A stretch of DNA of 64,000 bases from Pseudomonadota bacterium (GCA_016202695.1 JACQOE010000019.1:61477-125476), one strand, 5' to 3'; shown: positions 42,916-51,831, numbered from the stretch's first letter. Numbers and translations are program-made. Notes: generated from the letters alone by a model not told the origin.

Positions 42916-43989
42916 ATGTCTGGTAGGTTTCGTTGCCTGTACGCCGTATGTGCTGCATCTGCCCTGGCATTCATCGGATTTGTTGGGCAGGCGCACTCGG
43001 CGGAAAAGGTCAAATGGGCCCTCATCGGGGACCTGTCCTTCCGGCCGCATTTCAAGCTGGTCGAAAAGCCGTTCTGGACCGAGATCCTGCCTCGTCTGTC
43101 GGACGGCCAGATCGAGCCTCAGCTGCGTGGCTGGGACGAGCTGGGACTCAAGGGACCGGAGGTCTGGCACTTCATTCAACAGGGAACCTATGCCGGCGGC
43201 TCGACGTCGATGGCGCGGAATGCCGGCGAACTTCCTCTCAACGCCGGCATCGATCTTGCCGGCCTCGCGCCCACCCCGGAGGACTTGAATAGGATTCTCG
43301 ATGCGGTCTATCCCGGCTTTGCGCGTTGGAACGAGGAGCGGTACAATCTGAAGGTCTTGAGCTTTTTCCCGTTCCCTCCGCAGATCGCCCTCTGCCGAAG
43401 CGAGCTCAAGAGCTTGGTCGACCTCAAGGGACGGAAGGTTCGGGTCACCAGCACCTCGCAGGCGGTGCTGATGGAGAGTCTCGGGGCAACGACGGTCAAT
43501 GTCGCCTTCCCGGAGGTTCAGACCGCCTTGCAGACCGGCGTGGTCGACTGTGCGCTGTCGAGCGCCTTGGCGGCGTATGGTCAGGGCTGGTACGAATCGG
43601 CCAAGTTCATTTACCCGCTGGCGATCAACTGGCAGATTCAGATGCTGCTCGTCAATGGCGACAAGTGGAAGCAGCTCGATCCGAAGGTCCGCGACCGGGT
43701 CACTAACGAGATGCCGAATTTCCGGCAGCGGTCCTGGGCCCAGAACCTGCAGGAGATCAACCTCGGGCTGGCATGCATGACCGGGGACAAGCAGTACGGC
43801 GAATGCACCCAGGGAAAACCCGGCAACATGAAGGTCATCGCCGTCCAGGCGGGTGATCGCGAGCTGTTCAACAAGGCCCTGCGCGAGAAGGTCGTGCCGC
43901 GTTGGGCCAAGCAGTGCGGCGCGGAGTGCGTCAAGTTGTGGAACGAAACCATCGGCAAGGTGGTCGGCGTCGAAGCTCCGTTGAGCTGA
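42916..43989 (+). CDS. dctP: TRAP transporter solute-binding protein (DctP family), third system
   Basis: This 357-aa periplasmic protein has a signal peptide cleaved near AHSAEKVKW. It shows DctP-fold segments such as ELGLKGPEVWHFIQQGTYAGG, DLKGRKVRVTSTSQAVLMESLG and FPEVQTALQTGVVDCALSS, the last being the ligand-loop motif. Two cysteine pairs near the end (CMTGDKQYGEC, CGAEC) may form disulfides, an unusual trait for DctP proteins. The start follows AAGGAGGGA. It ends the dctQMP set, and the first Ldh2-type dehydrogenase follows within 140 bases. Confidence 0.9.
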   Translation: MSGRFRCLYAVCAASALAFIGFVGQAHSAEKVKWALIGDLSFRPHFKLVEKPFWTEILPRLSDGQIEPQLRGWDELGLKGPEVWHFIQQGTYAGGSTSMARNAGELPLNAGIDLAGLAPTPEDLNRILDAVYPGFARWNEERYNLKVLSFFPFPPQIALCRSELKSLVDLKGRKVRVTSTSQAVLMESLGATTVNVAFPEVQTALQTGVVDCALSSALAAYGQGWYESAKFIYPLAINWQIQMLLVNGDKWKQLDPKVRDRVTNEMPNFRQRSWAQNLQEINLGLACMTGDKQYGECTQGKPGNMKVIAVQAGDRELFNKALREKVVPRWAKQCGAECVKLWNETIGKVVGVEAPLS

Positions 43990-44128
43990 TCCGCGAGGTC
44001 GCTTGCGGGCAGGCTCGGGGCCGCCGGGAGCTCCTCGGCTCCCGGCGGCGCTCCCGTGTTCATCTATCGTCTCGGGGCGATGCGGGGTCAAGTCCTGCAT
44101 GCCCCCGGCCCGGAACGGAGAAAGCCCC

Positions 44129-45187
44129 ATGAGCGGGACGTACACCGTGGTCAAACCGGAACCGCTGCGGCGAACCTGGGTCGCGGTGTTCCAGGCGCTG
44201 GGACTGCCGCGCGAGGATGCCGACCTCCTGGTCGACGTCCACATCGACTCCGAGCTTCGGGGCGAGGAATCGCACGGCGTCCATCTCCTGATCGTGCACG
44301 CCGAGAAGATCAAGGCGGGAGCGATCCGGCCGAAGCCGAAGGTCACCGTCCTGATGGATCGACGGGCGGTGGCCCTGTTCGATGCCCATCACAGCGTCGG
44401 CCAGGTGGTCGCCGCCCGCGCCATGCGGCTGGCGGTTTCGAAGGCGCGAAGCTTCGGGACCGGCATCGTGGGCATCCGCAACGCGCATTCGTACACGTCG
44501 GCCAAGTACTATCCGCTGATGGCGGCGGCCGAAGGCATGATCGGCATCACCTATACGAACAGCAGGCCGATGATGCCTCCGCATGGAGGGGCGTCGTCGA
44601 TCGTCGGCAACAATCCGATGTCGATCGCGGCGCCGGCCGGCAAGGAGCCGCCTTTTGTCCTCGACATGGCCTGCGCCACCGCCAAGGAGAAAATCTGGCA
44701 GGCGGCCGACGAAGGCCGGCCGATCCCGGACAGCTGGGCCCTGGGCCGCGACGGGCGCCCGACGACGGATCCGAAGGAGGCGCTCGCCTCCGGGGTTCTC
44801 CTGCCGTTCGGCGGCTACAAGGCGTTCGGCATGGCCGTGGCCCACGAGGTCCTGACCGGCATTCTCTTCGGCGGCGACATCTTCACCGGCGACGCGACCG
44901 GATTTCGACCCTACGAGACCCTCATGCGGGTGAGCCAATACTTCCAGGCGATCAACATCGAGTGGTTCATGCCGCTGGAGGAGTTTCGGACGCGGATGGA
45001 CGTGATGATCCGCGCCATCAAGGGATCGAAACTGCGCCCCGGCGTCGAGCGGGTCTATCTGCCGGGCGAGCGCGGGTTCCTCGAAATGGAACTCCGAAGG
45101 CACCGTGGGATCCCCATCCACGAGAGGGCCTTTGCCGAGATGCAGAAACTTGCCCGCGAGCTGAATGTCGCGCCCGTCGAGGTCTGA
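44129..45187 (+). CDS. Ldh2/malate-ureidoglycolate dehydrogenase-family oxidoreductase 1
   Basis: This 352-aa protein belongs to the NAD(P)-dependent Ldh2 family (malate/L-lactate, ureidoglycolate AllD, sulfolactate ComC, 2,3-diketogulonate reductases). The catalytic His lies in RGEESHGVHLLIVHAEKIKA. The typical nucleotide-binding and active-site motifs are MPPHGGASSIVGNNPMSIAAPAG and FVLDMACATAKEKIWQA, with LLPFGGYKAFGMAVAHEVLTG later. The start ATG follows ACGGAGAAAG. It interconverts a 2-hydroxy and a 2-oxo acid; the substrate is not known. A close paralogue follows 79 bases later. Confidence 0.88.
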   Translation: MSGTYTVVKPEPLRRTWVAVFQALGLPREDADLLVDVHIDSELRGEESHGVHLLIVHAEKIKAGAIRPKPKVTVLMDRRAVALFDAHHSVGQVVAARAMRLAVSKARSFGTGIVGIRNAHSYTSAKYYPLMAAAEGMIGITYTNSRPMMPPHGGASSIVGNNPMSIAAPAGKEPPFVLDMACATAKEKIWQAADEGRPIPDSWALGRDGRPTTDPKEALASGVLLPFGGYKAFGMAVAHEVLTGILFGGDIFTGDATGFRPYETLMRVSQYFQAINIEWFMPLEEFRTRMDVMIRAIKGSKLRPGVERVYLPGERGFLEMELRRHRGIPIHERAFAEMQKLARELNVAPVEV

Positions 45188-45266
45188 CCCGGTGCCGGGA
45201 CGGAAGCCCCCGGGCCGGTCGTCGGCGATCGGAGGATCGGAAATCTAGCGGTGCCAGGAGGGAGAC

Positions 45267-46346
45267 GTGGCGGCAGGCTCGACCCATCAGGTTTTCACCG
45301 CCGCGGTGCTGCGCGCGGGATGCGTTTCGCTGTTCGAAAAGATCGGTGTCCCGCGGGAGGACGGCGAGCTGTTTACCGATGCGTGCCTCGATTCCGAGCT
45401 TCGGGGCGAGCAGTCCCACGGCGTTCGGCTGGTGCCGGTCCATCTCGCCCGCATCAAGGCCGGAAGCATCCGCCCCAAACCCAAGGTGACGGTCCTCCTG
45501 GATCGGGGCGCCTGTGCGCTGTTCGACGCCCATCTGAGTCTTGGTCAGGTGGTTGCCGCGCGGGCCATGCGACTGGCGATCGCAAAGGCTCGCGAGTTCG
45601 GGGTCGGGATCGTGGGCGTGCGCAACGCCAATGCCTACGCCTCGGCCAAGTATTATCCGCTCATGGCCGCCAAGGCGGGCATGATCGGCATCAACCGGGG
45701 CAACACCTGTCCGATGATGCCGCCCCACGGCGGCGCGACGCCGATCGTCGGCAACAATCCGATCTCGATCGCGGCGCCGGCCGGCGAGGAACATCCGTTC
45801 GTCCTCGACATGGCCTGCGCCACGGCGAAGGAGAAAATCCGTCAGGCCGCCGCCGAAGGGCGACCGATCCCGCCGGAGTGGGCGCTCGGACACGACGGCA
45901 CCCCGACGACCGACGCTGAGGAAGCGCTCGCCACCGGCGTGCTGTTGCCGTTCGGCGGCTACAAGGCGTTCGGCCTCGCCGCTTCGCACGAGGTCCTCAC
46001 CAGCGTCCTGTTCGGAGGACACCTGTTCTGCGCAGGGGGCGGCGCGTTCCGCCCCTACGAGACACCGTACAACGGCAGCCAGTTCTTCCAGGCGATCGAC
46101 GTCGAGTGGTTCATGCCGCTGCCCGAGTTTCGCGAGCGGATGGACCGGATGATCCGCGCCATCAAGGCGGCGAGACTCCGCCCCGGGGTCGAGCGCGTTT
46201 ACGTGCCGGGGGAGAGGGGCTTCCTGGAGATGGAGCGCCGCCGCCGCGAAGGCATTCCCGTGCACAGCGGGACAATCGCCGACCTCCGGCGGTGGGCCGG
46301 GGAGCTTGGAACAGAGCCGATCGGTGGGCCGGCGAGCGCGACCTGA
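45267..46346 (+). CDS. Ldh2/malate-ureidoglycolate dehydrogenase-family oxidoreductase 2
   Basis: This 359-aa paralogue of the preceding gene shares RGEQSHGVRLVPVHLARIKA, PPHGGATPIVGNNPISIAAPAG, VLDMACATAKEKIRQAA and LLPFGGYKAFGLAASHEVLT. The pair is clearly the product of a tandem duplication, yet the proteins differ throughout. They may handle opposite enantiomers or different chain lengths of one class of 2-hydroxy acid. The GTG start follows CCAGGAGGGAGAC. It sits between the first paralogue and a creatininase-family gene on the same strand. Confidence 0.88.
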   Translation: MAAGSTHQVFTAAVLRAGCVSLFEKIGVPREDGELFTDACLDSELRGEQSHGVRLVPVHLARIKAGSIRPKPKVTVLLDRGACALFDAHLSLGQVVAARAMRLAIAKAREFGVGIVGVRNANAYASAKYYPLMAAKAGMIGINRGNTCPMMPPHGGATPIVGNNPISIAAPAGEEHPFVLDMACATAKEKIRQAAAEGRPIPPEWALGHDGTPTTDAEEALATGVLLPFGGYKAFGLAASHEVLTSVLFGGHLFCAGGGAFRPYETPYNGSQFFQAIDVEWFMPLPEFRERMDRMIRAIKAARLRPGVERVYVPGERGFLEMERRRREGIPVHSGTIADLRRWAGELGTEPIGGPASAT

Positions 46347-46516
46347 GCCGCTTCCGGCGGCCGGTCCGGCAAGGAGGAGGTCGGGTCCCTGTCCAATCCC
46401 CGGGTGGCGCTCGCGTCGGCCGTCCTGATCGATTTCGCGTGGCGCGATCGCCGCATCGGCGATGACGGCGTCGCCGCCGCGTCCACCTGAGCAATCTCCA
46501 GAAGAGGAGCGCGCGA

Positions 46517-47368
46517 ATGCCTGGGACGCCGAGTTGCTGGATTCAAGAATTGTCATACCCGGAGGTCGAGCGGTACCTGGCAGAGAACGATATCGTGCTG
46601 ATTCCGGTCGGGGCGACCGAGCAGCACGGCCATCATGCGCCGATGATGCTGGACACCGCCTGGGCGATGGCGGCGGCCGAGGGGGCGGCGAAGCGGACCA
46701 GGGTGCTGGTCGCGCCGCCCCTTCATTACGGCTGGTCGCACGTGCATATGGCCTTCGCCGGCACGATCACCTTGCGGGCCGAGACCTTCACCGGCGTTGC
46801 GGTCGATATCTGCGAGAGTCTCGTTTATCACGGTTTCCGCAAGCTCGTCATCGTCAACGGCAATCGGACCGTGTTGCAGCCGCTCGACATCGCCGCGGTG
46901 AAGGTCCGGAACACCACGGGAGCCTACGTGGCGGTCGCCGATTGCGGCCTGATCGCCAAGACGGAAATCAAGGCGGCGTGCGACTCCGGGCGGGGCGCGC
47001 TCGGGCACGCGGGAGAAGCCGAGTCCTCGATGATCCTTCACACCTTTCCGCAATTCACCGACATGCGGCAGGCCGTCGACGGAACCAGAGCAATGGCCTC
47101 GGGCGGCGCCGCGACGACGGGCCGGCTCGTCCGCGGCCACATGCACCTCGACCCGGGGATAACGGGCGACAGCGTCTATATCCCGACGCGCCCGGACGAG
47201 TTCCGGGCGGCGACGAGGCGGACGAGGGGGGTGCGCGGCGCGGCGCAGATGGCCACGGCCGAGAAAGGGGAGAAGATGGTGAAGGCGATGGTGGACAATC
47301 TCTCCGCCTTCATCGAGGACATCAGGCGCCTCAAGGTCACGATCAGGCGGCGCGAGATTCCGATCTGA
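46517..47368 (+). CDS. Creatininase-family amidohydrolase
   Basis: This 283-aa protein has the creatininase metal-site motif in VLIPVGATEQHGHHAPMMLD near residue 30, giving the Glu, His and Asp ligands, and a later GHAGEAESSMILH that gives another Glu/His. The family's NGHGGN motif is altered to VNGNRTV, which may change the substrate pocket. Members hydrolyse creatinine, other cyclic or acyclic amides, or act in cofactor synthesis. It is convergent with HyuB-5, and the pairing of a creatininase with a hydantoinase-type subunit hints at cyclic amide or guanidine compounds as substrates. Confidence 0.85.
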   Translation: MPGTPSCWIQELSYPEVERYLAENDIVLIPVGATEQHGHHAPMMLDTAWAMAAAEGAAKRTRVLVAPPLHYGWSHVHMAFAGTITLRAETFTGVAVDICESLVYHGFRKLVIVNGNRTVLQPLDIAAVKVRNTTGAYVAVADCGLIAKTEIKAACDSGRGALGHAGEAESSMILHTFPQFTDMRQAVDGTRAMASGGAATTGRLVRGHMHLDPGITGDSVYIPTRPDEFRAATRRTRGVRGAAQMATAEKGEKMVKAMVDNLSAFIEDIRRLKVTIRRREIPI

Positions 47369-47403
47369 GGCGCCGGAACCGTTGGCACGGTTTCCGCGCC
47401 CGC

Positions 47404-48963
47404 TCAGGCGGCGCCGAAGCCGCCCCCGCCGGCGGTTTCCATCACCACGCGATCGCCGCGCTGGATAGGCCAGTTCTCGGCGTGGTCGATCGGTTTCCGA
47501 TTGAGCAGCAGGCGGCCGCGCTTGCCCGATTCGCCGCCCGCCAGGCCCCGTGGAGGGACCTTCAGCCTGGTCATGATGAAGGCACAAAGACCCGCCGAGT
47601 CGCCGCGGAACTCGAACTCGACCGACAGGCCGTCGCCGCCGCGACGGGCGCCCTTGCCCCCGGTGTTGCGCCGAATCCGCCGATGTTTGACCAGGATCGG
47701 CGCTTCCGACTCCATGACCTCGATCGGGTTGTTGGCGACGTTGCTCGGGAAGCAGACGCACGAGAGACCGTTCCGGGCCGCGCTCGCTCCCTGCCCGGCG
47801 GTGAAGAAATGGATGGTCGCATAGCGCCGCCCCCTGTGCTCGCCGGTCATGGTGAGCACCGAGTTGCCCGAGCCCTCGGCGAGAACCTTGTCGGGAATGA
47901 CCGGGGCGAGTGCGCCCATGATCGCCGGCACCAGCATGTGGCCGACCATGCCCCGGGCGCCGCTGGCGGCCGGATAGCGGGGGTTGAAGATCGTGCCGGG
48001 AGGGGCCCAGGTCCGAATCGGCTCGAAGCTGCCTTCGTTATTCGGGATGTCGGGGCAGAGGAGGGCCTTGACCGCGAAGGCCGAGTACGCAAAGGCGTAG
48101 ATCGGGACCACGTTGACCGATTTCGGAAGCTGGGGCGACGATCCGGAGAAGTCGACCGACAGGCTGTCGCCGGCGACCGCGATCCGGCAATGGATTTCGA
48201 TCGGCGCCTCGAAACCGTCGTGCACGATGTGATAGCGGTACTCGCCGTCGGGCAGGGCCGCGATCGCGCTCCGCATGGCCTGCTCCGATCGTCGGCGCAC
48301 CTCCCGGCCCAATTCGGACAGGTCGACCCCGGTTTCCGCCAGCAGGCCGTGGGTCCGATCCTCCAGCATGCGGCAGGCCGACACCTCGCCCCAGACATCG
48401 CCCATGGTCTGCTCCGGGACACGGACGTTGCGCTCGATGATCGCGACAACGGCCGGGTCCGGTTTGCCGGCATGCATGAGCTTCAAGATCGGGATCTGGA
48501 GCCCCTCCTCGTAGACCTCGCGCGTGCCCGGACCCCGGATACGTCCGCCGATATCGGGCATATGGCTGGTGATGGCGGCGAAGGCCACCGGCTTCCCCTT
48601 CCAGAAGATCGGCGTGGCGATGGTGATGTCGTGGATCTGGCCGGTCCCCATCCAGGGGTCGTTGGTGACCATGACGTCGCCCGGCCGAAGCGTCTCGGCG
48701 GGAAAGCGCTTGAGAAAGTGCTTCACCGTGGCCGGCAGGGTGCCGATGAAGGAGGGGATGCTGAGGCTGGATTGGGCGAGCGAGCGCCCCTTGGTGTCGG
48801 TCAGCACCACCGCGTAGTCGTTCGACTCCCGGACCAGGGTGGAAAACGAGGTGCGGACGTAGGTGGCCGCAGCCTCGTTGACGATGCTGATGAGGCGGGT
48901 CCAGAGGACCTCCAAAGAAATCGGGTCCAGATGCGTCTTCGGCATTTCTCTTTGGTCTTGCAT
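47404..48963 (-). CDS. hyuB: Hydantoinase B/oxoprolinase-family subunit without adjacent HyuA (HyuB-5)
   Basis: This HyuB of about 519 aa has HLDPISLEVLWTRLISIVNE, VRTSFSTLVRESNDYAVVL, VTNDPWMGTGQIHDITIATP and a final VMETAGGGGFGAA. It is more like HyuB-1 than the others and somewhat shorter, because it ends right after the glycine-rich motif. There is no HyuA gene next to it; the closest is far away. It is alone on the minus strand, convergent with the creatininase gene. A GTATAC palindrome 45 bases upstream may place it under the GntR regulator of region 4. It might borrow a HyuA from another locus. The start could also be an internal ATG at 48945. Confidence 0.88.
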   Translation of the reverse strand: MQDQREMPKTHLDPISLEVLWTRLISIVNEAAATYVRTSFSTLVRESNDYAVVLTDTKGRSLAQSSLSIPSFIGTLPATVKHFLKRFPAETLRPGDVMVTNDPWMGTGQIHDITIATPIFWKGKPVAFAAITSHMPDIGGRIRGPGTREVYEEGLQIPILKLMHAGKPDPAVVAIIERNVRVPEQTMGDVWGEVSACRMLEDRTHGLLAETGVDLSELGREVRRRSEQAMRSAIAALPDGEYRYHIVHDGFEAPIEIHCRIAVAGDSLSVDFSGSSPQLPKSVNVVPIYAFAYSAFAVKALLCPDIPNNEGSFEPIRTWAPPGTIFNPRYPAASGARGMVGHMLVPAIMGALAPVIPDKVLAEGSGNSVLTMTGEHRGRRYATIHFFTAGQGASAARNGLSCVCFPSNVANNPIEVMESEAPILVKHRRIRRNTGGKGARRGGDGLSVEFEFRGDSAGLCAFIMTRLKVPPRGLAGGESGKRGRLLLNRKPIDHAENWPIQRGDRVVMETAGGGGFGAA

Positions 48964-49003
48964 GTCGGGGGCTTCGCCGGGACGGGCTTCGAACGAAATT
49001 CGA

Positions 49004-49019
49004 ACTGCGTATACGAAAA
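49004..49019. promoter_or_regulatory. GTATAC palindrome upstream of HyuB-5
   Basis: CGTATACG (49008-49015) is the same eight-base palindrome as at 39410-39417. It lies 45 bases before HyuB-5 and suggests co-regulation with the TPP-enzyme/GntR locus. Nothing else was recognised in the 48964-49281 gap. Confidence 0.35.
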
Positions 49020-49281
49020 CGAACCTAAACCCCGCAACCGGTGCTGTCACGAGACAAAAAAACGCAACCCGCGTCGAGGGACCCAGATGGTGACGCCGAT
49101 CGGCAGCGGACCCTCGATCAGCTCCGGCGCTGGCGATGGCTCGGCCGGTGGCGGGGCGTCGCATCCCGCCCGCCGCGGCCGGGCTTGACGCGCCGATCCC
49201 CCGGCCGCGGTACGGGTGACATCGCGGAGGCAAAGCCCTACGATGGTCGGCAAGCCACGATCCAACCGGGGAGGCAGCCAG

Positions 49282-49527
49282 ATGTCGACCAAGGAAACGT
49301 CCGATTCCGGCCCGCAGATCGCGCACCTCAGCGCGCTTGCCTGTTTGCTTGGGACGCTCGTCGGAGTGCTGCAGGCCAAGGACGTCCTCTTTCCCGAGGA
49401 GGTCGAGGAAATCTTTCGCGCCTCGGACGCGATGATCCCCGTCGATGCCGACGCGGCCGCCGGTCAAACGTTGAGCGCGATCAGTGCCATCGCCGGGCGG
49501 GTGGCCGAGGCCGCGACCCGCGCATAG
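49282..49527 (+). CDS. Small hypothetical protein (81 aa)
   Basis: This 81-aa frame has a clear ribosome site (GGGAGGCAGCCAG). The sequence is predicted mostly helical, with a hydrophobic central segment HLSALACLLGTLVGVLQAKD and a C-terminal Ala-rich helix. No family is recognised. The codon pattern and the good start make it more convincing than the overlapping alternatives. It lies alone between HyuB-5 and the MFS gene, so its context gives little help. Confidence 0.55.
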   Translation: MSTKETSDSGPQIAHLSALACLLGTLVGVLQAKDVLFPEEVEEIFRASDAMIPVDADAAAGQTLSAISAIAGRVAEAATRA

Positions 49528-49903
49528 CGCCCGCGTGTTTCCCCATCCGGCCCGGCGTGGGATCGCCCCGGCGTCGAGCCCCTCTCTTCGGCGGGACGAT
49601 CGAAGCGGGGCCGCTCCGGCGTCGCCGCCGCCCTTCGCATCCACCGTGTCCGCGACGAGAGGCCCCGGGCGGAAACCCTTGTCCAGACGCGCGCACCGGG
49701 TGTGATGTGGCGTCGCCCGCCCGCTCCCTCACGCGCGAAGCCGCGCCTCCCGTCGGAAATCGAGCCATCCGCTGTCCGGGGTTCTTTGCGGACGTTGATC
49801 CGGGGCGATCCCGTTTCCCCCTCCGACATCTGTGCCTTGCGCCGCAGAAGCGAGTGGATGTAGTCGGGAGATCCAGGTCCGGGCCGAGGCATCACATCCA
49901 GTC
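49528..49903. other. Gap without recognisable features
   Basis: This 376-base GC-rich stretch between the small protein and the MFS transporter has long spurious frames in several phases but none with family-like sequence or a ribosome site. No repeat or clear promoter was seen. Confidence 0.5.
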
Positions 49904-51199
49904 ATGGCACAAGACCCGAGATCGATCCCCGTCGGCAAGAGGGCCGGCCTTCGCGGCCGGGCCATCGCCATCGTCGCCGCCTTCGCGCTCGCCGGCCTGT
50001 TGAGCCAGTTCCTCCGCTCCTCGCACGCGGCGATCGCGCCCGAGGTGGTGCGCGATCTGGGGCTTTCCGCCGAGGGCCTGGGCGTGATGACGAGCGTTTT
50101 CTTCGTCGCCTACGGCTTGAGCCAGCCCGCCATCGGCGTGCTGCTGGACCGCTTCGGAGCCAGGCTCACCGTCCCGGCCGCGCTCGTGTTCGCGGTCCTC
50201 GGCGTCGTTGCCTTCGGCTCCGCCGCCTCGCTCGAGCAGGCCGCGATCGGGCGGTTCCTGATGGGGATCGGCTGCGCGCCCATTTACATGGGCGCGTTCG
50301 TCGTCTCGGCGCGGTGGTTTCCGCCCGAACGCTTCGGCACCGTCGCCGGCGTCATCGTTGCGCTCGGATATTTCGGCAACATCGCGGCGGCAACGCCGAT
50401 GGCGCTTGCGAGCGCGCTCCTCGGTTGGCGGGACGCGTTCGGCGCGATCGCGCTCCTGACCATTGCCGTCGGGGTTGCCCTTCTCGTCGTGGTGCGCGAC
50501 GCTCCGCCCGGTCATCCGGCGCGGGCCCGCGCGCCGGAGAGCCTGGGCGCGGTCATCCGCGGCGTTCGGCAAGTGCTCGTCAACCGTGCGATGCACCGGC
50601 TGCTCGCCATGGCGGTGGTCGGCTCGTCGGTCCTGCACAGCGTTTTCTCCCTCTGGGGGGGCCCCTACCTCAACGACGTGCATGGTCTCGATGCCGTGGC
50701 GCGCGGCAACGTGCTCCTCGCCATGGCGATCGCGACCGTGGTCGGCAGCCTGGCCTACGGCTCCCTCGATCGGATCTTCGACACCCGCAAGGGCCTGGTG
50801 CTCGCCGGCGCCGCCCTCTCCGCCGCGATCCTTCTTGTCCTGGCCCTGTGGCCCGAGCCCGGCGCGGCGACAGTTACGATTCTCCTCACCATCTTTTGCC
50901 TCGTCGGCTCCTTCGGCGTCGTCATCACCGTGCACTGCCGCTCGCTCTTTCCCGACCACATGGCGGGGCGAGCGATGACCACGCTGAACCTCGTCTTTAG
51001 CCTGAGTTCCGCCCTGGTGCAGGCGGTGAGCGGGCTCATCGTCGGCGCCTTCCCGGGCGCGGCGGGTGCGCCGTCGGCCCTCGCTTACCGCGTGACCTTC
51101 ATCTTCTTTGCCGCGATCACGTTCGTCGCCATCCCGATCTATCGGCGCGTCATCGACGTGAAACCGGGCGCGCCCCCGCCGGGAGCCGAGGCGGTATGA
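49904..51199 (+). CDS. Major facilitator superfamily transporter 1
   Basis: This 431-aa membrane protein has about 12 hydrophobic helices and an MFS fold. LSQFLRSSHAAIAPEVVRDL opens the first half and the loop-2 motif appears as QPAIGVLLDRFGARLTVPAA near residue 80. MTTLNLVFSLSSALVQAVSG lies in the second half. The FLRSSHAAIAP stretch is common in a clade of MFS carriers of uncharacterised substrates in alphaproteobacteria. The ATG 49904 was chosen because the basic N terminus and first helix follow; the ribosome site is weak. It ends 60 bases before the convergent Lrp-type gene. Confidence 0.88.
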   Translation: MAQDPRSIPVGKRAGLRGRAIAIVAAFALAGLLSQFLRSSHAAIAPEVVRDLGLSAEGLGVMTSVFFVAYGLSQPAIGVLLDRFGARLTVPAALVFAVLGVVAFGSAASLEQAAIGRFLMGIGCAPIYMGAFVVSARWFPPERFGTVAGVIVALGYFGNIAAATPMALASALLGWRDAFGAIALLTIAVGVALLVVVRDAPPGHPARARAPESLGAVIRGVRQVLVNRAMHRLLAMAVVGSSVLHSVFSLWGGPYLNDVHGLDAVARGNVLLAMAIATVVGSLAYGSLDRIFDTRKGLVLAGAALSAAILLVLALWPEPGAATVTILLTIFCLVGSFGVVITVHCRSLFPDHMAGRAMTTLNLVFSLSSALVQAVSGLIVGAFPGAAGAPSALAYRVTFIFFAAITFVAIPIYRRVIDVKPGAPPPGAEAV

Positions 51200-51259
51200 T
51201 GCCGCCCGACCTCGGCCGGGTGGCGAGCGAGGCGGTCCCTGTCGGCCCGACGCAGACGC

Positions 51260-51718
51260 TCAGCTGTAATGGAGCGGGAGCGCGGTGGTGCACTTGATCT
51301 GCTCCATGGCGAAGCTCGAGCTCACGTCGTAGAGCGAGACGCGGTCGATGAGCCGCTTGTAGAAGGCGTCGTAGGCCTGGATGTCGGGAACGACGACCTT
51401 GATCAGGTAGTCGATCTCGCCGCTCATGCGATAGAACTCGAGCACCTCCGGCAGGTCGACCACCGCCTTGGCGAACGTCTCCAGCCACTCGCGGTCGTGC
51501 CGGTTGGTCCGGACGGCGACGAAGACCGTCACCCCGACATTGAGCTTGCCCGCATCGAGGAGGGCGACGCGGGCGCGGATGACCCTGGCGCGCCCGAGCT
51601 TCTGGATGCGCCTCCAGCACGGCGTCGGGGACAGGCCGACGCGCCGGGCGACCTCGGCGAGCGGCACGGCCGCGTCCTCCTGCAGGCAGGCGAGAATCTT
51701 GCGGTCGATCTCGTCCAT
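51260..51718 (-). CDS. Lrp/AsnC-family transcriptional regulator
   Basis: This 152-aa regulator has an N-terminal helix-turn-helix, MDEIDRKILACLQEDAAVPL then EVARRVGLSPTPCWRRIQKL. The RAM/Lrp effector domain follows, with FVAVRTNRHDREWLETFAKA, GEIDYLIKVVVPDIQAYDAF and SSFAMEQIKCTTALPLHY. The ATG at 51718 follows GAGGATGAG. Lrp proteins sense amino acids and act as oligomers at nearby promoters. It is divergent from the siroheme/sulfite reductase operon, so it could control sulfur assimilation or its own gene. Confidence 0.9.
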   Translation of the reverse strand: MDEIDRKILACLQEDAAVPLAEVARRVGLSPTPCWRRIQKLGRARVIRARVALLDAGKLNVGVTVFVAVRTNRHDREWLETFAKAVVDLPEVLEFYRMSGEIDYLIKVVVPDIQAYDAFYKRLIDRVSLYDVSSSFAMEQIKCTTALPLHYS

Positions 51719-51755
51719 GGGCGTTCTCATCCTCGGCGTTCCGGCGAATCTGAGC

Positions 51756-51764
51756 ATAATACCA
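51756..51764 (-). promoter_or_regulatory. Extended -10 promoter for the Lrp-type gene
   Basis: On the minus strand the bases read TGGTATTAT, an extended -10 element, about 38 bases before the start codon. It lies in an AT-rich island unlike the flanking DNA. Confidence 0.4.
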
Positions 51765-51818
51765 CATTTTTTGCTTAAATGAAGAAAAATCATTCTATTA
51801 ATACACATGTTTAACGCT

Positions 51819-51831
51819 AATTCAGGGAATT
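51819..51831. promoter_or_regulatory. AATTC-AGG-GAATT dyad in the lrp/cobA gap
   Basis: AATTC (51819-51823) and GAATT (51827-51831) form a perfect dyad in the AT-rich stretch between the divergent Lrp-type gene and the cobA operon. AT-rich dyads of this kind suit Lrp/AsnC binding, but no consensus for this protein is known. Confidence 0.35.

Noticed and set aside
49528..49903. A frame of about 143 codons on the minus strand near the MFS gene
   Set aside because: No ribosome site or family pattern; the composition is biased toward Arg, Gly and Ala.
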